In this document: positions 1 through 5,793 of the stretch, one piece after another | How the letters are laid out: the number at the start of each line of letters is the position of its first letter | Position numbering within the stretch: the first letter of the stretch is position 1 | Source: Verrucomicrobiales bacterium | Lineage (GTDB): Bacteria; Verrucomicrobiota; Verrucomicrobiia; Verrucomicrobiales; DEV007 | Length of the DNA: 5,848 nucleotides | NCBI GenBank assembly: GCA_003232855.1 | Contig: QIKC01000364.1 | Coordinates: 1-5,848 of the forward strand | Reading direction: 5' to 3' | Program-made: the position numbers and the translations under genes | Notes under the pieces: model-generated | What the model saw: the letters and a program-made list of their open reading frames with translations, nothing else | Databases searched by the model: none | What the model was told of the DNA's origin: nothing

Positions 1-92
1 GGGACCGACACGCTCGCCAAAATAGCGATAATCGTGATGACCACCAGGAGCTCGATTAGAGTAAAGCCCTTCAGGTTTCGTTTTGTTTTCAT
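1..92 (-). CDS. Type IV pilin-like / pseudopilin protein, N-terminus only (partial at left edge)
   Basis: The reverse complement from an ATG at 92-90 reads 30 codons with no stop before the window ends. The peptide begins MKTKRNLKG and continues FTLIELLVVITIIAIL, the class III prepilin signal: a short basic leader, Gly at 9, cleavage expected between Gly9 and Phe10, Glu at +5 of the mature protein, then a hydrophobic helix. In this family the prepilin peptidase PilD cleaves after the Gly and N-methylates the Phe, and the helix holds the subunit in the inner membrane before assembly into a type II secretion pseudopilus or type IV pilus. Verrucomicrobia and Planctomycetes carry many such proteins, often with a C-terminal domain whose role is unknown, so the exact function cannot be named from this end alone. 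There is no clear Shine-Dalgarno sequence; the leader is A-rich (GACAAAAAATG). The start is well supported because the leader length is normal. Confidence 0.9.
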   Translation of the reverse strand, partial: MKTKRNLKGFTLIELLVVITIIAILASVSV

Positions 93-114
93 TTTTTGTC
101 TTATTTGGGGTTTG

Positions 115-131
115 GGTAATTATTAATTACC
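115..131. promoter_or_regulatory. Perfect AT-rich palindrome upstream of the pilin-like gene (possible operator or promoter element)
   Basis: GGTAATTATTAATTACC is two 8-bp arms that are exact reverse complements around one central base. It lies 22 bp upstream of the pilin-like ATG in an AT-rich stretch that stands out from the GC-rich neighbourhood. Position and symmetry suggest a binding site for a dimeric regulator, or a promoter region (TAATAA and TAATTA strings are present). No convincing -35/-10 pair was found. The stem is too AT-rich and lacks a following T tract, so it is a poor terminator for the upstream methyltransferase gene. The functional role is inference. Confidence 0.4.
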
Positions 132-238
132 ATTTATTAGTGCATTTAGCCGACACCTCCCCCCAACGCGAATGGGTAACCAGCAGGTCGGGAGAGGGGG
201 GGCGACCACTCTCACCGTAGCGGTTGAAAAGCCGGGAT

Positions 239-889
239 TCAAGGATCTTTCCCCACAGGCGGCAACCACAGCGCGGAGCTCACCAATCCCCGTCGAAACG
301 ATGTCCCCGCACACCGCCGCCAGCCGCCAAAACGCAGCAACCCCTGCAAATCCGGCAAGCGACGGGCGGAGATTCCAGCGGTCATGCGGAAAAAAGTCAG
401 CATTATCGCGATCAAAACCCGCCCCGATAGCCGCCGCCACCAACCGCCCTCGGGGAGAGCGAAATCAGTCACCACCATCGCCCCACCAGGCGCGATCCAG
501 CCCGAAATACGGCGCAGCGCCGCAACGATCTCCGCATCGTCGAAACAGTCGAAAAAGAAATGCGCCGCCACCAAATCGGGCCGGAACCCATCCGCAGGCT
601 CGAAGTCCTCGATCGACGAATGACAAAATCGCACCCTGCCGGCGGCATCACCAACCCGCGCCCGGGAGAGCTTCAGCATCTGCGCACTGGCATCGACGCT
701 GAGGATTTCGGCGCTGCCGCCCGCGGCGAGCAGCGCCTCTAGGAACCGCCCATCGCCATCCCCTAACAAAAGAATTTTCCGAGCGGCGACGAAGCGCCCC
801 AGATGCGCACAGCGGGCGCGCTGCAAGCGCCCGCCGAACACCAGCCGCTCCAGTCCGCAATAGACGCGTGCTACCCGATCGAAACCCAC
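239..889 (-). CDS. Class I SAM-dependent methyltransferase
   Basis: Encodes a 216-residue protein with the Rossmann-type methyltransferase core. Motif I is ILLLGDGDGRFL at residues 39-50 (glycine-rich SAM loop). An acidic residue that would bind the ribose hydroxyls is Asp66 in SVDAS. The motif IV region is PDLVAAHFFFDCF near 104-116, and PGGAMVVTDF at 134-143 forms the following strand. The frame stays open upstream to 1129, but that extension lies inside the UbiA-like gene and is Arg/Cys-rich shadow sequence. The GTG at 889 gives MGFDRVARVY, which fits how methyltransferases of this type begin (FDRxAxxY then an L-E-x-L/F-G segment), so it was chosen over the longer start. It overlaps the UbiA-like gene by 19 bp without a clear Shine-Dalgarno sequence, which suggests translational coupling. 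The substrate is unknown. Co-transcription with a UbiA-like membrane protein hints at a lipid or quinone-like acceptor, which is inference. A phospholipid or small-molecule methyltransferase is equally possible. Confidence 0.85.
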   Translation of the reverse strand: MGFDRVARVYCGLERLVFGGRLQRARCAHLGRFVAARKILLLGDGDGRFLEALLAAGGSAEILSVDASAQMLKLSRARVGDAAGRVRFCHSSIEDFEPADGFRPDLVAAHFFFDCFDDAEIVAALRRISGWIAPGGAMVVTDFALPEGGWWRRLSGRVLIAIMLTFFRMTAGISARRLPDLQGLLRFGGWRRCAGTSFRRGLVSSALWLPPVGKDP

Positions 890-1773
890 GGTGAAATCGG
901 CAATAACACCAACGCCGGCATCAGCACGGCGAGGTCGGCGAACACCCGCAACGCCTCCGCCCTGAAGCGGTCGGCGGCCAGCGCTAGCAAGGCGAGCGCC
1001 GCCATCCCCAGCGCGACACCGAGAAAAACCGGGAAGGCCACAGCGGCGCGGTGCCAGAAAGCAAAACCGGCGGCAGCGACGGCGACAGCACAGGCAAAGG
1101 CGGGAAACACGCGCACCGATCCCGGCCACAACTGCGCCAATGAATTGCCATCATTACCATCGTCCGAACGTCGCTCCCAAACCGAAATCGCAAGACAGTT
1201 CAACGCGCACAGCGCGCCGAACCACAACACTTCGGGCGACACCAACACCGTGGGCTTGCGACCCATCGACACCTCGCCAGTCCAGACGAACCCGGCCAAG
1301 GTCGCGCCAATCGCGAACACAAAACCGGCGAACACCTCCTTCGGCAACACCACCAGCATCAACCCCTTCACCCACAGCCGATGAACGAAATAGGCGATTA
1401 CGAAAAACGCACCGACCATACCGCAATAAAAGAGCTGAGTCGGCAGAACAGTCAGACACAGGTAGCCCGCCAACGCGGCCAGCAACACGGTCAGCACTAA
1501 CATCGGCACAAAACACGCCCTGTAGAACCGATGGCGCAGCGCCGCCGTCGTCGGCGCCTTCAGGCGGTGTGCATCGAACAACCGATCGGCCGAATAGATC
1601 ACCCACACCACCAGACCCAGCACGAGATAGTTCGAGGGCGGCACTTGCATGCGAAACACCGCCGTGAAAAAATACTGCCACGCCACCGCCACCAGCGGCG
1701 CATCGAGGCACAGCACGTTCGGCCACAGCCAGAACGGCACCTTTACTCTCTGCTCTTGAGTTTCCTCCGCCAC
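871..1773 (-). CDS. Polytopic membrane protein, UbiA prenyltransferase-like
   Basis: Encodes about 300 residues, highly hydrophobic, with roughly eight membrane segments (near 22-40, 48-62, 88-108, 113-130, 147-163, 183-198, 222-240, 246-268, and a C-terminal segment 278-293). UbiA enzymes are integral membrane proteins that join an isoprenoid diphosphate to an aromatic or lipid acceptor using two Asp-rich motifs that bind magnesium. Here SADRLFDAHR (Asp63 and Asp67) sits after the second segment, where the first motif is expected, but the canonical N-D-x-x-D form is not intact. The second site may be RRSDDGND (201-208), which is not canonical either. It is therefore best called UbiA-like, and activity is uncertain. 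The GTG at 1773 was chosen as start; a second GTG at 1740 (before PFWLWPNV) is possible and would remove 11 residues. It begins 32 bp after the M48 gene and its end overlaps the methyltransferase start, so it belongs to the same operon. Confidence 0.65.
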   Translation of the reverse strand: MAEETQEQRVKVPFWLWPNVLCLDAPLVAVAWQYFFTAVFRMQVPPSNYLVLGLVVWVIYSADRLFDAHRLKAPTTAALRHRFYRACFVPMLVLTVLLAALAGYLCLTVLPTQLFYCGMVGAFFVIAYFVHRLWVKGLMLVVLPKEVFAGFVFAIGATLAGFVWTGEVSMGRKPTVLVSPEVLWFGALCALNCLAISVWERRSDDGNDGNSLAQLWPGSVRVFPAFACAVAVAAAGFAFWHRAAVAFPVFLGVALGMAALALLALAADRFRAEALRVFADLAVLMPALVLLPISPWVSIG

Positions 1774-1805
1774 GCCCGCTACTAAGGCGTGCTGACCCCA
1801 ACTGT

Positions 1806-3806
1806 CTAGGCCGCGTTCTCCGTCGCGACGAAAGGCGGGATCGGACAGCCGATGGTATCGGCGATCGCCCGCAGCAACTCCGCCTCATCGCTGGCCACCA
1901 CGCCGTCATGCATCACCGCCCGGCCACAGGCCACCAGCAGCAACTTTTTCACCAGCGGGCTCGCCGCATCAAAGCGCTCCAACGCCGCGTCGATCGCCGC
2001 CAGGCCACAATCGGATCCCTCCTTGAGCTCGAGCTTACCGCCGATGTGCGGCTCGATCTCCGCCGCGCCCGCCGCGAACGACGCCTCCGCCTCCGCTTGA
2101 CTATCGACCCCGAGGGAAGCCAAAGTCGACAGCAGCACCGCCGCCTCCTTCGCCAGCCGTGACATCGATTTGTAACGCACCTTCACCGGTGGACGGCGAT
2201 TGAAGTAAATGTCCAAGTGGCGACTGACGATCTTCTGCAACATGAACTCGAACAGATCCACCTGCCGGTCGCTCTCGATCAACCGCCGCATCAGCTCGCG
2301 AAAACGCTCGTATTCGTCCGGCGACAACCGCTTCAGCGCCGGGATGGCCAAATCGATTAGAGCGATCTTACGCGACGAATGCAGATCGCCGATTTCGTCG
2401 TGCAGGGAAATCACCGTTTCGTAAGTCAGCGTGTCGGTCGCCGCGCGCAGCAATTCCATCTCCGCCGCACGCAGCGTGTCATCTTGCGCCACCAGCATCG
2501 CGAAAACCAGCGCCTGCGCCCCGGCCTCGTGATGCGCCGATTCCACCCAATTGGCAGGCAACGATGCGTAGAGATCCCGCGCGTGCTCGACCTGCTCGTT
2601 GCTCAAAACACCAAGGCCGCCCATCGCGGAAGCGTTGAGGAACGCCGCCACCGGATCGCCAGCCACCGGCTTACGCTGCGGTCGCGTGGAAGCCGCCGCA
2701 AAAGCAGCCGCCTGCGGCGAAGCGCCGCCCGCCGCCGAGACAGAGATCTCCGGCAAAGACACCTTCGGAAAACGCCCGTTCCAACGCGGCTCGATAGCGC
2801 GAATGCGTTTTTCCAAAGGCGGGTGCGTAGCGAAAGCACCCGCCATCTTCGCCTTCAACCCACAAGCAAAAAACATGTGGCTCGCCTCCTCCGCGTGCGG
2901 ATCGACCACCCGCGAACCCGCCGACAAGCCGCCGATTTTTTTCAAAGCGCCGCCGATCCCGTCCGGGTTACGCGTAAACTGCACCGCCGAAGCGTCAGCC
3001 AAAAACTCCCGCTGCCGCGACACCGCCGCCTTGATCAAATTCGCCGCCAGCACGCCCAGATAGCCGACCACCACCAGCGCCACTCCGAGCGCGGCGATCG
3101 CGATCACCCCGCCACCGTCCTTGCTCCCCGAGGATCGCCTGCGCCCGTAGCTCGAATAAAAAATCGAACGCAGCACCACCCGACCCATGACCGTGATCAT
3201 CAAAATGCCAAACAGCAGCCCCATCAGCCGCAAGTTCAACTTCATGTCACCGTTCAAAATGTGGCTAAACTCGTGCGCCATCACCCCCTGTAGTTCGTCG
3301 CGTGTCAACAGCCGCACACAGCCGCGCGTCGCCGCCACCACCGCGTCGCTCGGGGTGCGCCCCGCCGCGAAGGCGTTGATCCCCTGCTCATTTTCTAACA
3401 GATACACCTCGGGAACAGGCACCCCGGAAGCGATCGACATCTCCTCCACCACGTTCAGCAACTTGCGCTCATCGGCGTCCGCCGTGCCCGGGTCGATCTT
3501 ACGCCCCCCCAACGAGCGCGCCACCGCCGCGCCCCCCGCCGAGAGCGACATCGATTTGAACAAACTGCCCAACAAAATAATCACCATGGTGCCGCCACCG
3601 ACGCTCAACAAAAGCTCCGGGTTCCAGAACTTCGCCCGCACCGGCATGCCATCCGCCGACACGCCGACCACCCCGCCGCCCAGCGACAGCGCCCCGGAAG
3701 CCAACGCCGCGATCGCCGCCGCCACCCCGAAAACCGCCAACACGTACCAGCCCACCAGCCAGCGAGTGCTCTTACGCGCCGCCTCCTGACGTTCGAAAAA
3801 GTCCAT
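1806..3806 (-). CDS. M48 family zinc metalloprotease with C-terminal TerB-like region
   Basis: A 666-residue HtpX/Ste24-class membrane protease. Membrane segments lie near residues 17-42 and 64-82, before the catalytic domain, and near 193-213 and 236-260. The zinc motif is HEFSH at 178-182 (His178 and His182 bind zinc, Glu179 is the catalytic base). The third ligand is Glu267 in REFLADASAV, and THPPLEKRI at 327-335 is the conserved end of the peptidase domain. The protein is more than twice the length of HtpX (about 290). A low-complexity Ala/Pro linker (about 355-385) leads to a helical C-terminal half whose last part (618-658, with HDGVVASDEAELLRAIAD) resembles TerB-type modules. It starts 23 bp after lemA, a pairing seen in many bacteria, so the two probably act together in the cytoplasmic membrane or envelope, perhaps in protein quality control. 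The substrate is unknown. The ATG lacks a Shine-Dalgarno sequence and is preceded by ACCC. It should not be called htpX, because the architecture differs. Confidence 0.93.
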   Translation of the reverse strand: MDFFERQEAARKSTRWLVGWYVLAVFGVAAAIAALASGALSLGGGVVGVSADGMPVRAKFWNPELLLSVGGGTMVIILLGSLFKSMSLSAGGAAVARSLGGRKIDPGTADADERKLLNVVEEMSIASGVPVPEVYLLENEQGINAFAAGRTPSDAVVAATRGCVRLLTRDELQGVMAHEFSHILNGDMKLNLRLMGLLFGILMITVMGRVVLRSIFYSSYGRRRSSGSKDGGGVIAIAALGVALVVVGYLGVLAANLIKAAVSRQREFLADASAVQFTRNPDGIGGALKKIGGLSAGSRVVDPHAEEASHMFFACGLKAKMAGAFATHPPLEKRIRAIEPRWNGRFPKVSLPEISVSAAGGASPQAAAFAAASTRPQRKPVAGDPVAAFLNASAMGGLGVLSNEQVEHARDLYASLPANWVESAHHEAGAQALVFAMLVAQDDTLRAAEMELLRAATDTLTYETVISLHDEIGDLHSSRKIALIDLAIPALKRLSPDEYERFRELMRRLIESDRQVDLFEFMLQKIVSRHLDIYFNRRPPVKVRYKSMSRLAKEAAVLLSTLASLGVDSQAEAEASFAAGAAEIEPHIGGKLELKEGSDCGLAAIDAALERFDAASPLVKKLLLVACGRAVMHDGVVASDEAELLRAIADTIGCPIPPFVATENAA

Positions 3807-3829
3807 GGGTAAGTACCGACACCATTCGC

Positions 3830-4456
3830 TTAAAACTTCACATCCACCGGCTCGGCGACCGTCTCGCGATCGTCGTCGGGGATCTCAAACAGAGCGGCCT
3901 CAGCAAAATTACCCATGCCGGCGACGATACTGGAGGGGAACATCTCGCGCTTGTTATTATAGACCATGACGCTGTCGTTGTAGTGTTGCCGAGAAAAGGC
4001 GATCTTGTTCTCCGTCGTCTTCAGCTCCTCTTGCAATGACGCCATGTTTTCGTTAGCCTTCAGATCAGGATAGCTCTCGGAAAGGGCGAAAAGTTTGCCC
4101 AAAGCGCCGCCCAGCCCGGACTCGGCCGCCATCAGCGCCCCCATGCTCTTCGGGTTACCCGGATCGGCCGCCGCCGCGTCGCATGCGGAAGTCGCCTGAC
4201 TGCGCGCCGCGATCACCGCCTCCAACGTCTCGCGCTCATGCTTCATATAACCCTTCACCGTTTCCACCAAATTGGGGATCAGGTCGTAACGGCGCTTCAT
4301 CTGCACGTCGATCTGCGCGAAGGCGTTTTTGAACTTATTGCGCAGCCCGACCAGACCGTTGTAAATGCCCACCACCCAGAAGATGACGAGCAGGACGAGC
4401 ACCACCGGGACAGCGATGACCCAGAGAAAGGCGTTGGCGTAGATTGGGAAGTTCAT
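3830..4456 (-). CDS. lemA: LemA family membrane-anchored protein
   Basis: Encodes 208 residues from ATG 4456: a short N-terminus outside the membrane, one transmembrane helix (about 8-31), then a helical-bundle domain. LemA hallmarks are clear: YNGLVGLRN at 32-40, IDVQMKRRYDLIPNLVETVKGY at 49-70 (the signature segment), YPDLKANENMASLQEEL at 129-145, TTENKIAFSRQHYND at 147-161, and NNKREMFPS at 167-175. The frame is open further upstream to a GTG at 4504, which would add 16 polar residues; the ATG is preferred because the membrane helix then begins in the usual place. The mature domain is expected outside the cytoplasmic membrane. LemA proteins lack a settled biochemical role; they often sit next to M48 proteases, as here (23-bp gap), and this gene leads the four-gene minus-strand operon. 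No strong Shine-Dalgarno sequence is visible; AAAGAAA lies about 15 bases upstream and ACCC abuts the ATG. Confidence 0.95.
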   Translation of the reverse strand: MNFPIYANAFLWVIAVPVVLVLLVIFWVVGIYNGLVGLRNKFKNAFAQIDVQMKRRYDLIPNLVETVKGYMKHERETLEAVIAARSQATSACDAAAADPGNPKSMGALMAAESGLGGALGKLFALSESYPDLKANENMASLQEELKTTENKIAFSRQHYNDSVMVYNNKREMFPSSIVAGMGNFAEAALFEIPDDDRETVAEPVDVKF

Positions 4457-4513
4457 GGGTTGTGTTATTTCTTTGTTAAATTTCTCGCCACCCGCAATTT
4501 CCACGGCGGCAAC

Positions 4514-4552
4514 TTCGATTACTCTGCCACAGTCCCAGAATTATTCGATTAC
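4514..4552. repeat. Pair of 9-bp direct repeats TTCGATTAC in the lemA upstream region
   Basis: TTCGATTAC occurs at 4514-4522 and again at 4544-4552, exactly 30 bp apart, close to three helical turns. Both lie in the 162-bp divergent intergenic region between lemA (minus) and vapB (plus), 58 and 88 bp upstream of the lemA ATG. On the lemA strand each copy reads GTAATCGAA. This could be a pair of regulator sites facing the same side of the helix for the lemA operon. No clear -35/-10 pair for lemA was found next to them. Chance cannot be excluded for a 9-mer. Confidence 0.35.
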
Positions 4553-4583
4553 AAAACGCCACCGGTTATCACAAAAGCCTCAC

Positions 4584-4612
4584 TTGACATACACACAAAT
4601 CTCCAGTTTCAT
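4584..4612 (+). promoter_or_regulatory. Sigma-70-type promoter for vapBC
   Basis: A perfect -35 hexamer TTGACA at 4584-4589 is followed, after a 17-bp spacer, by TTTCAT at 4607-4612 (4 of 6 matches to TATAAT). Transcription would be expected to start about 7 bases further on, at or next to the vapB GTG (4619), implying a leaderless or nearly leaderless mRNA. This agrees with the absence of a Shine-Dalgarno sequence before vapB. The -35 and spacing are good; the -10 is moderate. Confidence 0.6.
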
Positions 4613-4617
4613 ACACA
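4588..4617 (+). repeat. Pair of direct repeats CATACACA flanking the vapBC promoter spacer
   Basis: CATACACA occurs at 4588-4595, touching the -35 element, and at 4610-4617, touching the -10 element and start codon. The two copies are 22 bp apart, about two helical turns, so both would face the same side of DNA. Type II antitoxins bind repeated operators over their own promoter, which makes this a candidate operator half-site pair. This role is inference. Confidence 0.35.
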
Positions 4618-4625
4618 TGTGAAAC
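4606..4625. promoter_or_regulatory. Inverted repeat over vapB -10/start, probable VapBC autoregulatory operator
   Basis: Arms GTTTCA (4606-4611) and TGAAAC (4620-4625) are exact reverse complements separated by 8 bases. Inside the same interval CACATGTG (4614-4621) is an 8-bp perfect palindrome with a slightly different centre. The site covers the -10 hexamer, the predicted transcription start and the vapB GTG. Such placement matches the known mode of VapB/VapBC repression of its own promoter. Which of the symmetric elements is bound cannot be told from sequence. Confidence 0.5.
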
Positions 4626-4831
4626 GGACGAATATCGTGCTCGACGAGAAGGTGGTGGCGACCGCTCGCCGCTTGACGGGGCTCGCCACGCAAAGAGAGA
4701 TCGTGGATCACGCCTTGCGCGAGCTAGTGAGGCGTCTCGAAATTACAAAACTCCAAGAACTCGAGGGCAACATCGACTGGGATGGCGACCTGTCGGCCAT
4801 GAGAGCAGACCGCGAACTATGCGAGCTCTGA
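4619..4831 (+). CDS. vapB: VapB-type antitoxin (type II toxin-antitoxin)
   Basis: A 70-residue protein beginning MKRTNIVLDEKVVATARRLT, the N-terminus of the VapB family (DUF2191 type). The N-terminal strand and helices (about 3-40) form the ribbon-helix-helix DNA-binding dimer. The C-terminal tail (about 44-70, with GNIDWDGDLSAMR) is the part expected to wrap round and block the PIN toxin. The open frame reaches far upstream (to 4238, antisense to lemA), but the GTG at 4619 is the only usable start close to the conserved N-terminus and gives the normal family length. An ATG two bases earlier (4617) is followed at once by TGA and cannot be the start. The gene overlaps vapC by 13 bp, the usual coupled arrangement. 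A promoter and inverted repeat directly overlap its start, pointing to autoregulation. Confidence 0.9.
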   Translation: MKRTNIVLDEKVVATARRLTGLATQREIVDHALRELVRRLEITKLQELEGNIDWDGDLSAMRADRELCEL

Positions 4832-5229
4832 TCGATTCTACGGTCTGGATCGACTTCTTCCGCGCGCGCGATGTCCCCCACACCCGAAGACTAAAATCCC
4901 TTCTCGCCGCCGGCGAGGACGTCTGCCTCTGCGGGCATGTGCTCGCTGAGGTTCTACGAGGAACTCGCCATGACGCGCAGTATCGAAAAGTAAAACATCA
5001 CTTTGACGCTCTCGAATACTTGCCGATGGATCGGCAGACATTCGAAATGGCCGCGGACATCTATCGCGGACTCAAACGAAGCGGACTTACGCTCAAAAAT
5101 ACCGTGGATACCTTTATCGCAGCCGCGACGATCCAACACGGCGCCTACCTGCTCCACAACGACAGCGACTTCGATCTCATCGCCAAAAAATTTCCTCTCA
5201 AAATCGTTCCGCATTTGACCAATTCCTAA
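4819..5229 (+). CDS. vapC: VapC-type PIN-domain ribonuclease toxin
   Basis: A 136-residue PIN-domain protein. VapC toxins are magnesium-dependent endoribonucleases that cut specific RNAs (often tRNA or the 23S sarcin-ricin loop) when the antitoxin is lost. The expected acidic residues are all present: Asp6 in ALIDSTVWIDFF, Glu44 in LAEVLRG, Asp97 in NTVDTFIAA, and Asp115 in LLHNDSDFD, so the toxin looks intact. The length is normal and the fold ends with the usual C-terminal strand (PLKIVPHL). The ATG at 4819 lies inside the last codons of vapB, consistent with translational coupling and excess antitoxin. Parts of the gene (for example 4981-5040 and 5161-5220, both about 43% G+C) are clearly more AT-rich than the operon to its left, suggesting separate acquisition. 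The RNA target is unknown. Confidence 0.95.
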   Translation: MRALIDSTVWIDFFRARDVPHTRRLKSLLAAGEDVCLCGHVLAEVLRGTRHDAQYRKVKHHFDALEYLPMDRQTFEMAADIYRGLKRSGLTLKNTVDTFIAAATIQHGAYLLHNDSDFDLIAKKFPLKIVPHLTNS

Positions 5230-5257
5230 CAAACCACCCAACCGACCAACAACACCC

Positions 5258-5784
5258 ATGAGAACACCAATCTTCCTAGCCGCCGCCCTCGCCACACTCG
5301 CCCTCGGCGACTTACGCGCGGAGGACGAATTCGCCAAGACCACGATCGACCTCGGCTGCGTGGTGGCCGACCTCGACGCATCGATCAAATTCTACACCGA
5401 AGCGTCGCCGGTGGCTTCACCGTGCCCGGCGATTTTGCCAAAGAGTCCGGCCTCACCGATAGCAAAATATTGAACATCAAATTTCTCACCCTCGGCGGCG
5501 CCGACGGCGAGGAAGCCACCAAGCTCAAGCTGATGCAAGTCGAAGGCTCCGGTGGCCAAGCCGACCAGACGCACATCGACAGCACCCTCGGCTTCAGCTA
5601 CATCACCGTCTTCGTGAAAAGCACCGACGCCGCGCTCGCCCGCTTGAAAAAAGCGGGCGTAAAACCGATCGCCCGCGGCCCGGCCACCCTGCCGGCGTCG
5701 CTCGATCCGTCACTGGCGCTGACCATCGTCCGCGACCCGGATGGCAATTTCGTCGAACTCGTCGGCCCGAAATCCACGAAATAG
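5258..5784 (+). pseudogene. Secreted VOC (glyoxalase/bleomycin-resistance fold) protein, frameshifted
   Basis: Two frames together encode one VOC-superfamily protein. The first frame, from ATG 5258, gives a signal peptide (MRTPIFLAAALATLALGDLRA, with a likely cut after Ala21) and the first VOC strand/helix, TIDLGCVVADLDASIKFYTEA, up to about 5404. That frame then runs to a TGA at 5471-5473. The rest of the domain is in another frame from about 5404 (VAGGFTVPGDFAKESGLTD) to the TAG at 5782-5784, with KLKLMQVEG, FSYITVFVKSTDAALARL and the terminal TIVRDPDGNFVELVGP that carries the conserved final Glu. The junction needs a net loss of 3n+1 bases; judged from the usual FYTE-to-GF spacing of the family, about 13 bases may be missing. 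This could be a real inactivating deletion or a sequence error. Intact members would be periplasmic or secreted, with substrate unknown. It lies 28 bp after vapC and has its own ACCC-ATG start context. Confidence 0.8.
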
Positions 5785-5793
5785 CGCCCTCGT

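Noticed and set aside
186..207. Hairpin GGTCG...CGACC with a G-rich 12-base loop downstream of the methyltransferase, considered as a terminator
   Set aside because: The stem is only 5 bp, with no T tract on the minus strand; the nearby C6/G7 runs could pair in several ways, so no terminator can be supported.
172..702. Plus-strand open frame of 176 codons opposite the methyltransferase gene
   Set aside because: Ser/Pro/Arg-rich composition with no recognisable motif; antisense to clear methyltransferase motifs.
890..1129. N-terminal extension of the methyltransferase up to 1129
   Set aside because: The extra 80 residues are Arg/Cys-rich and lie within the UbiA-like coding region; the GTG at 889 matches the natural N-terminus.
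1154..1909. Minus-strand open frame of 251 codons overlapping the UbiA-like gene
   Set aside because: Arg/Gly-rich alternate frame of the UbiA-like coding region, without membrane segments or motifs.
2379..3293. Long plus-strand open frame (304 codons) opposite the M48 gene
   Set aside because: The product is Arg/His/Gln-rich with no domain and lies wholly antisense to a well-supported protease; it is a GC-rich shadow frame.
4238..4618. Upstream extension of vapB antisense to lemA
   Set aside because: It would add 127 residues unlike any antitoxin, and the promoter and conserved N-terminus both point to the GTG at 4619.
4954..5388. Minus-strand open frame of 144 codons opposite vapC and the VOC start
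   Set aside because: It is antisense to two recognised genes and shows no domain of its own.
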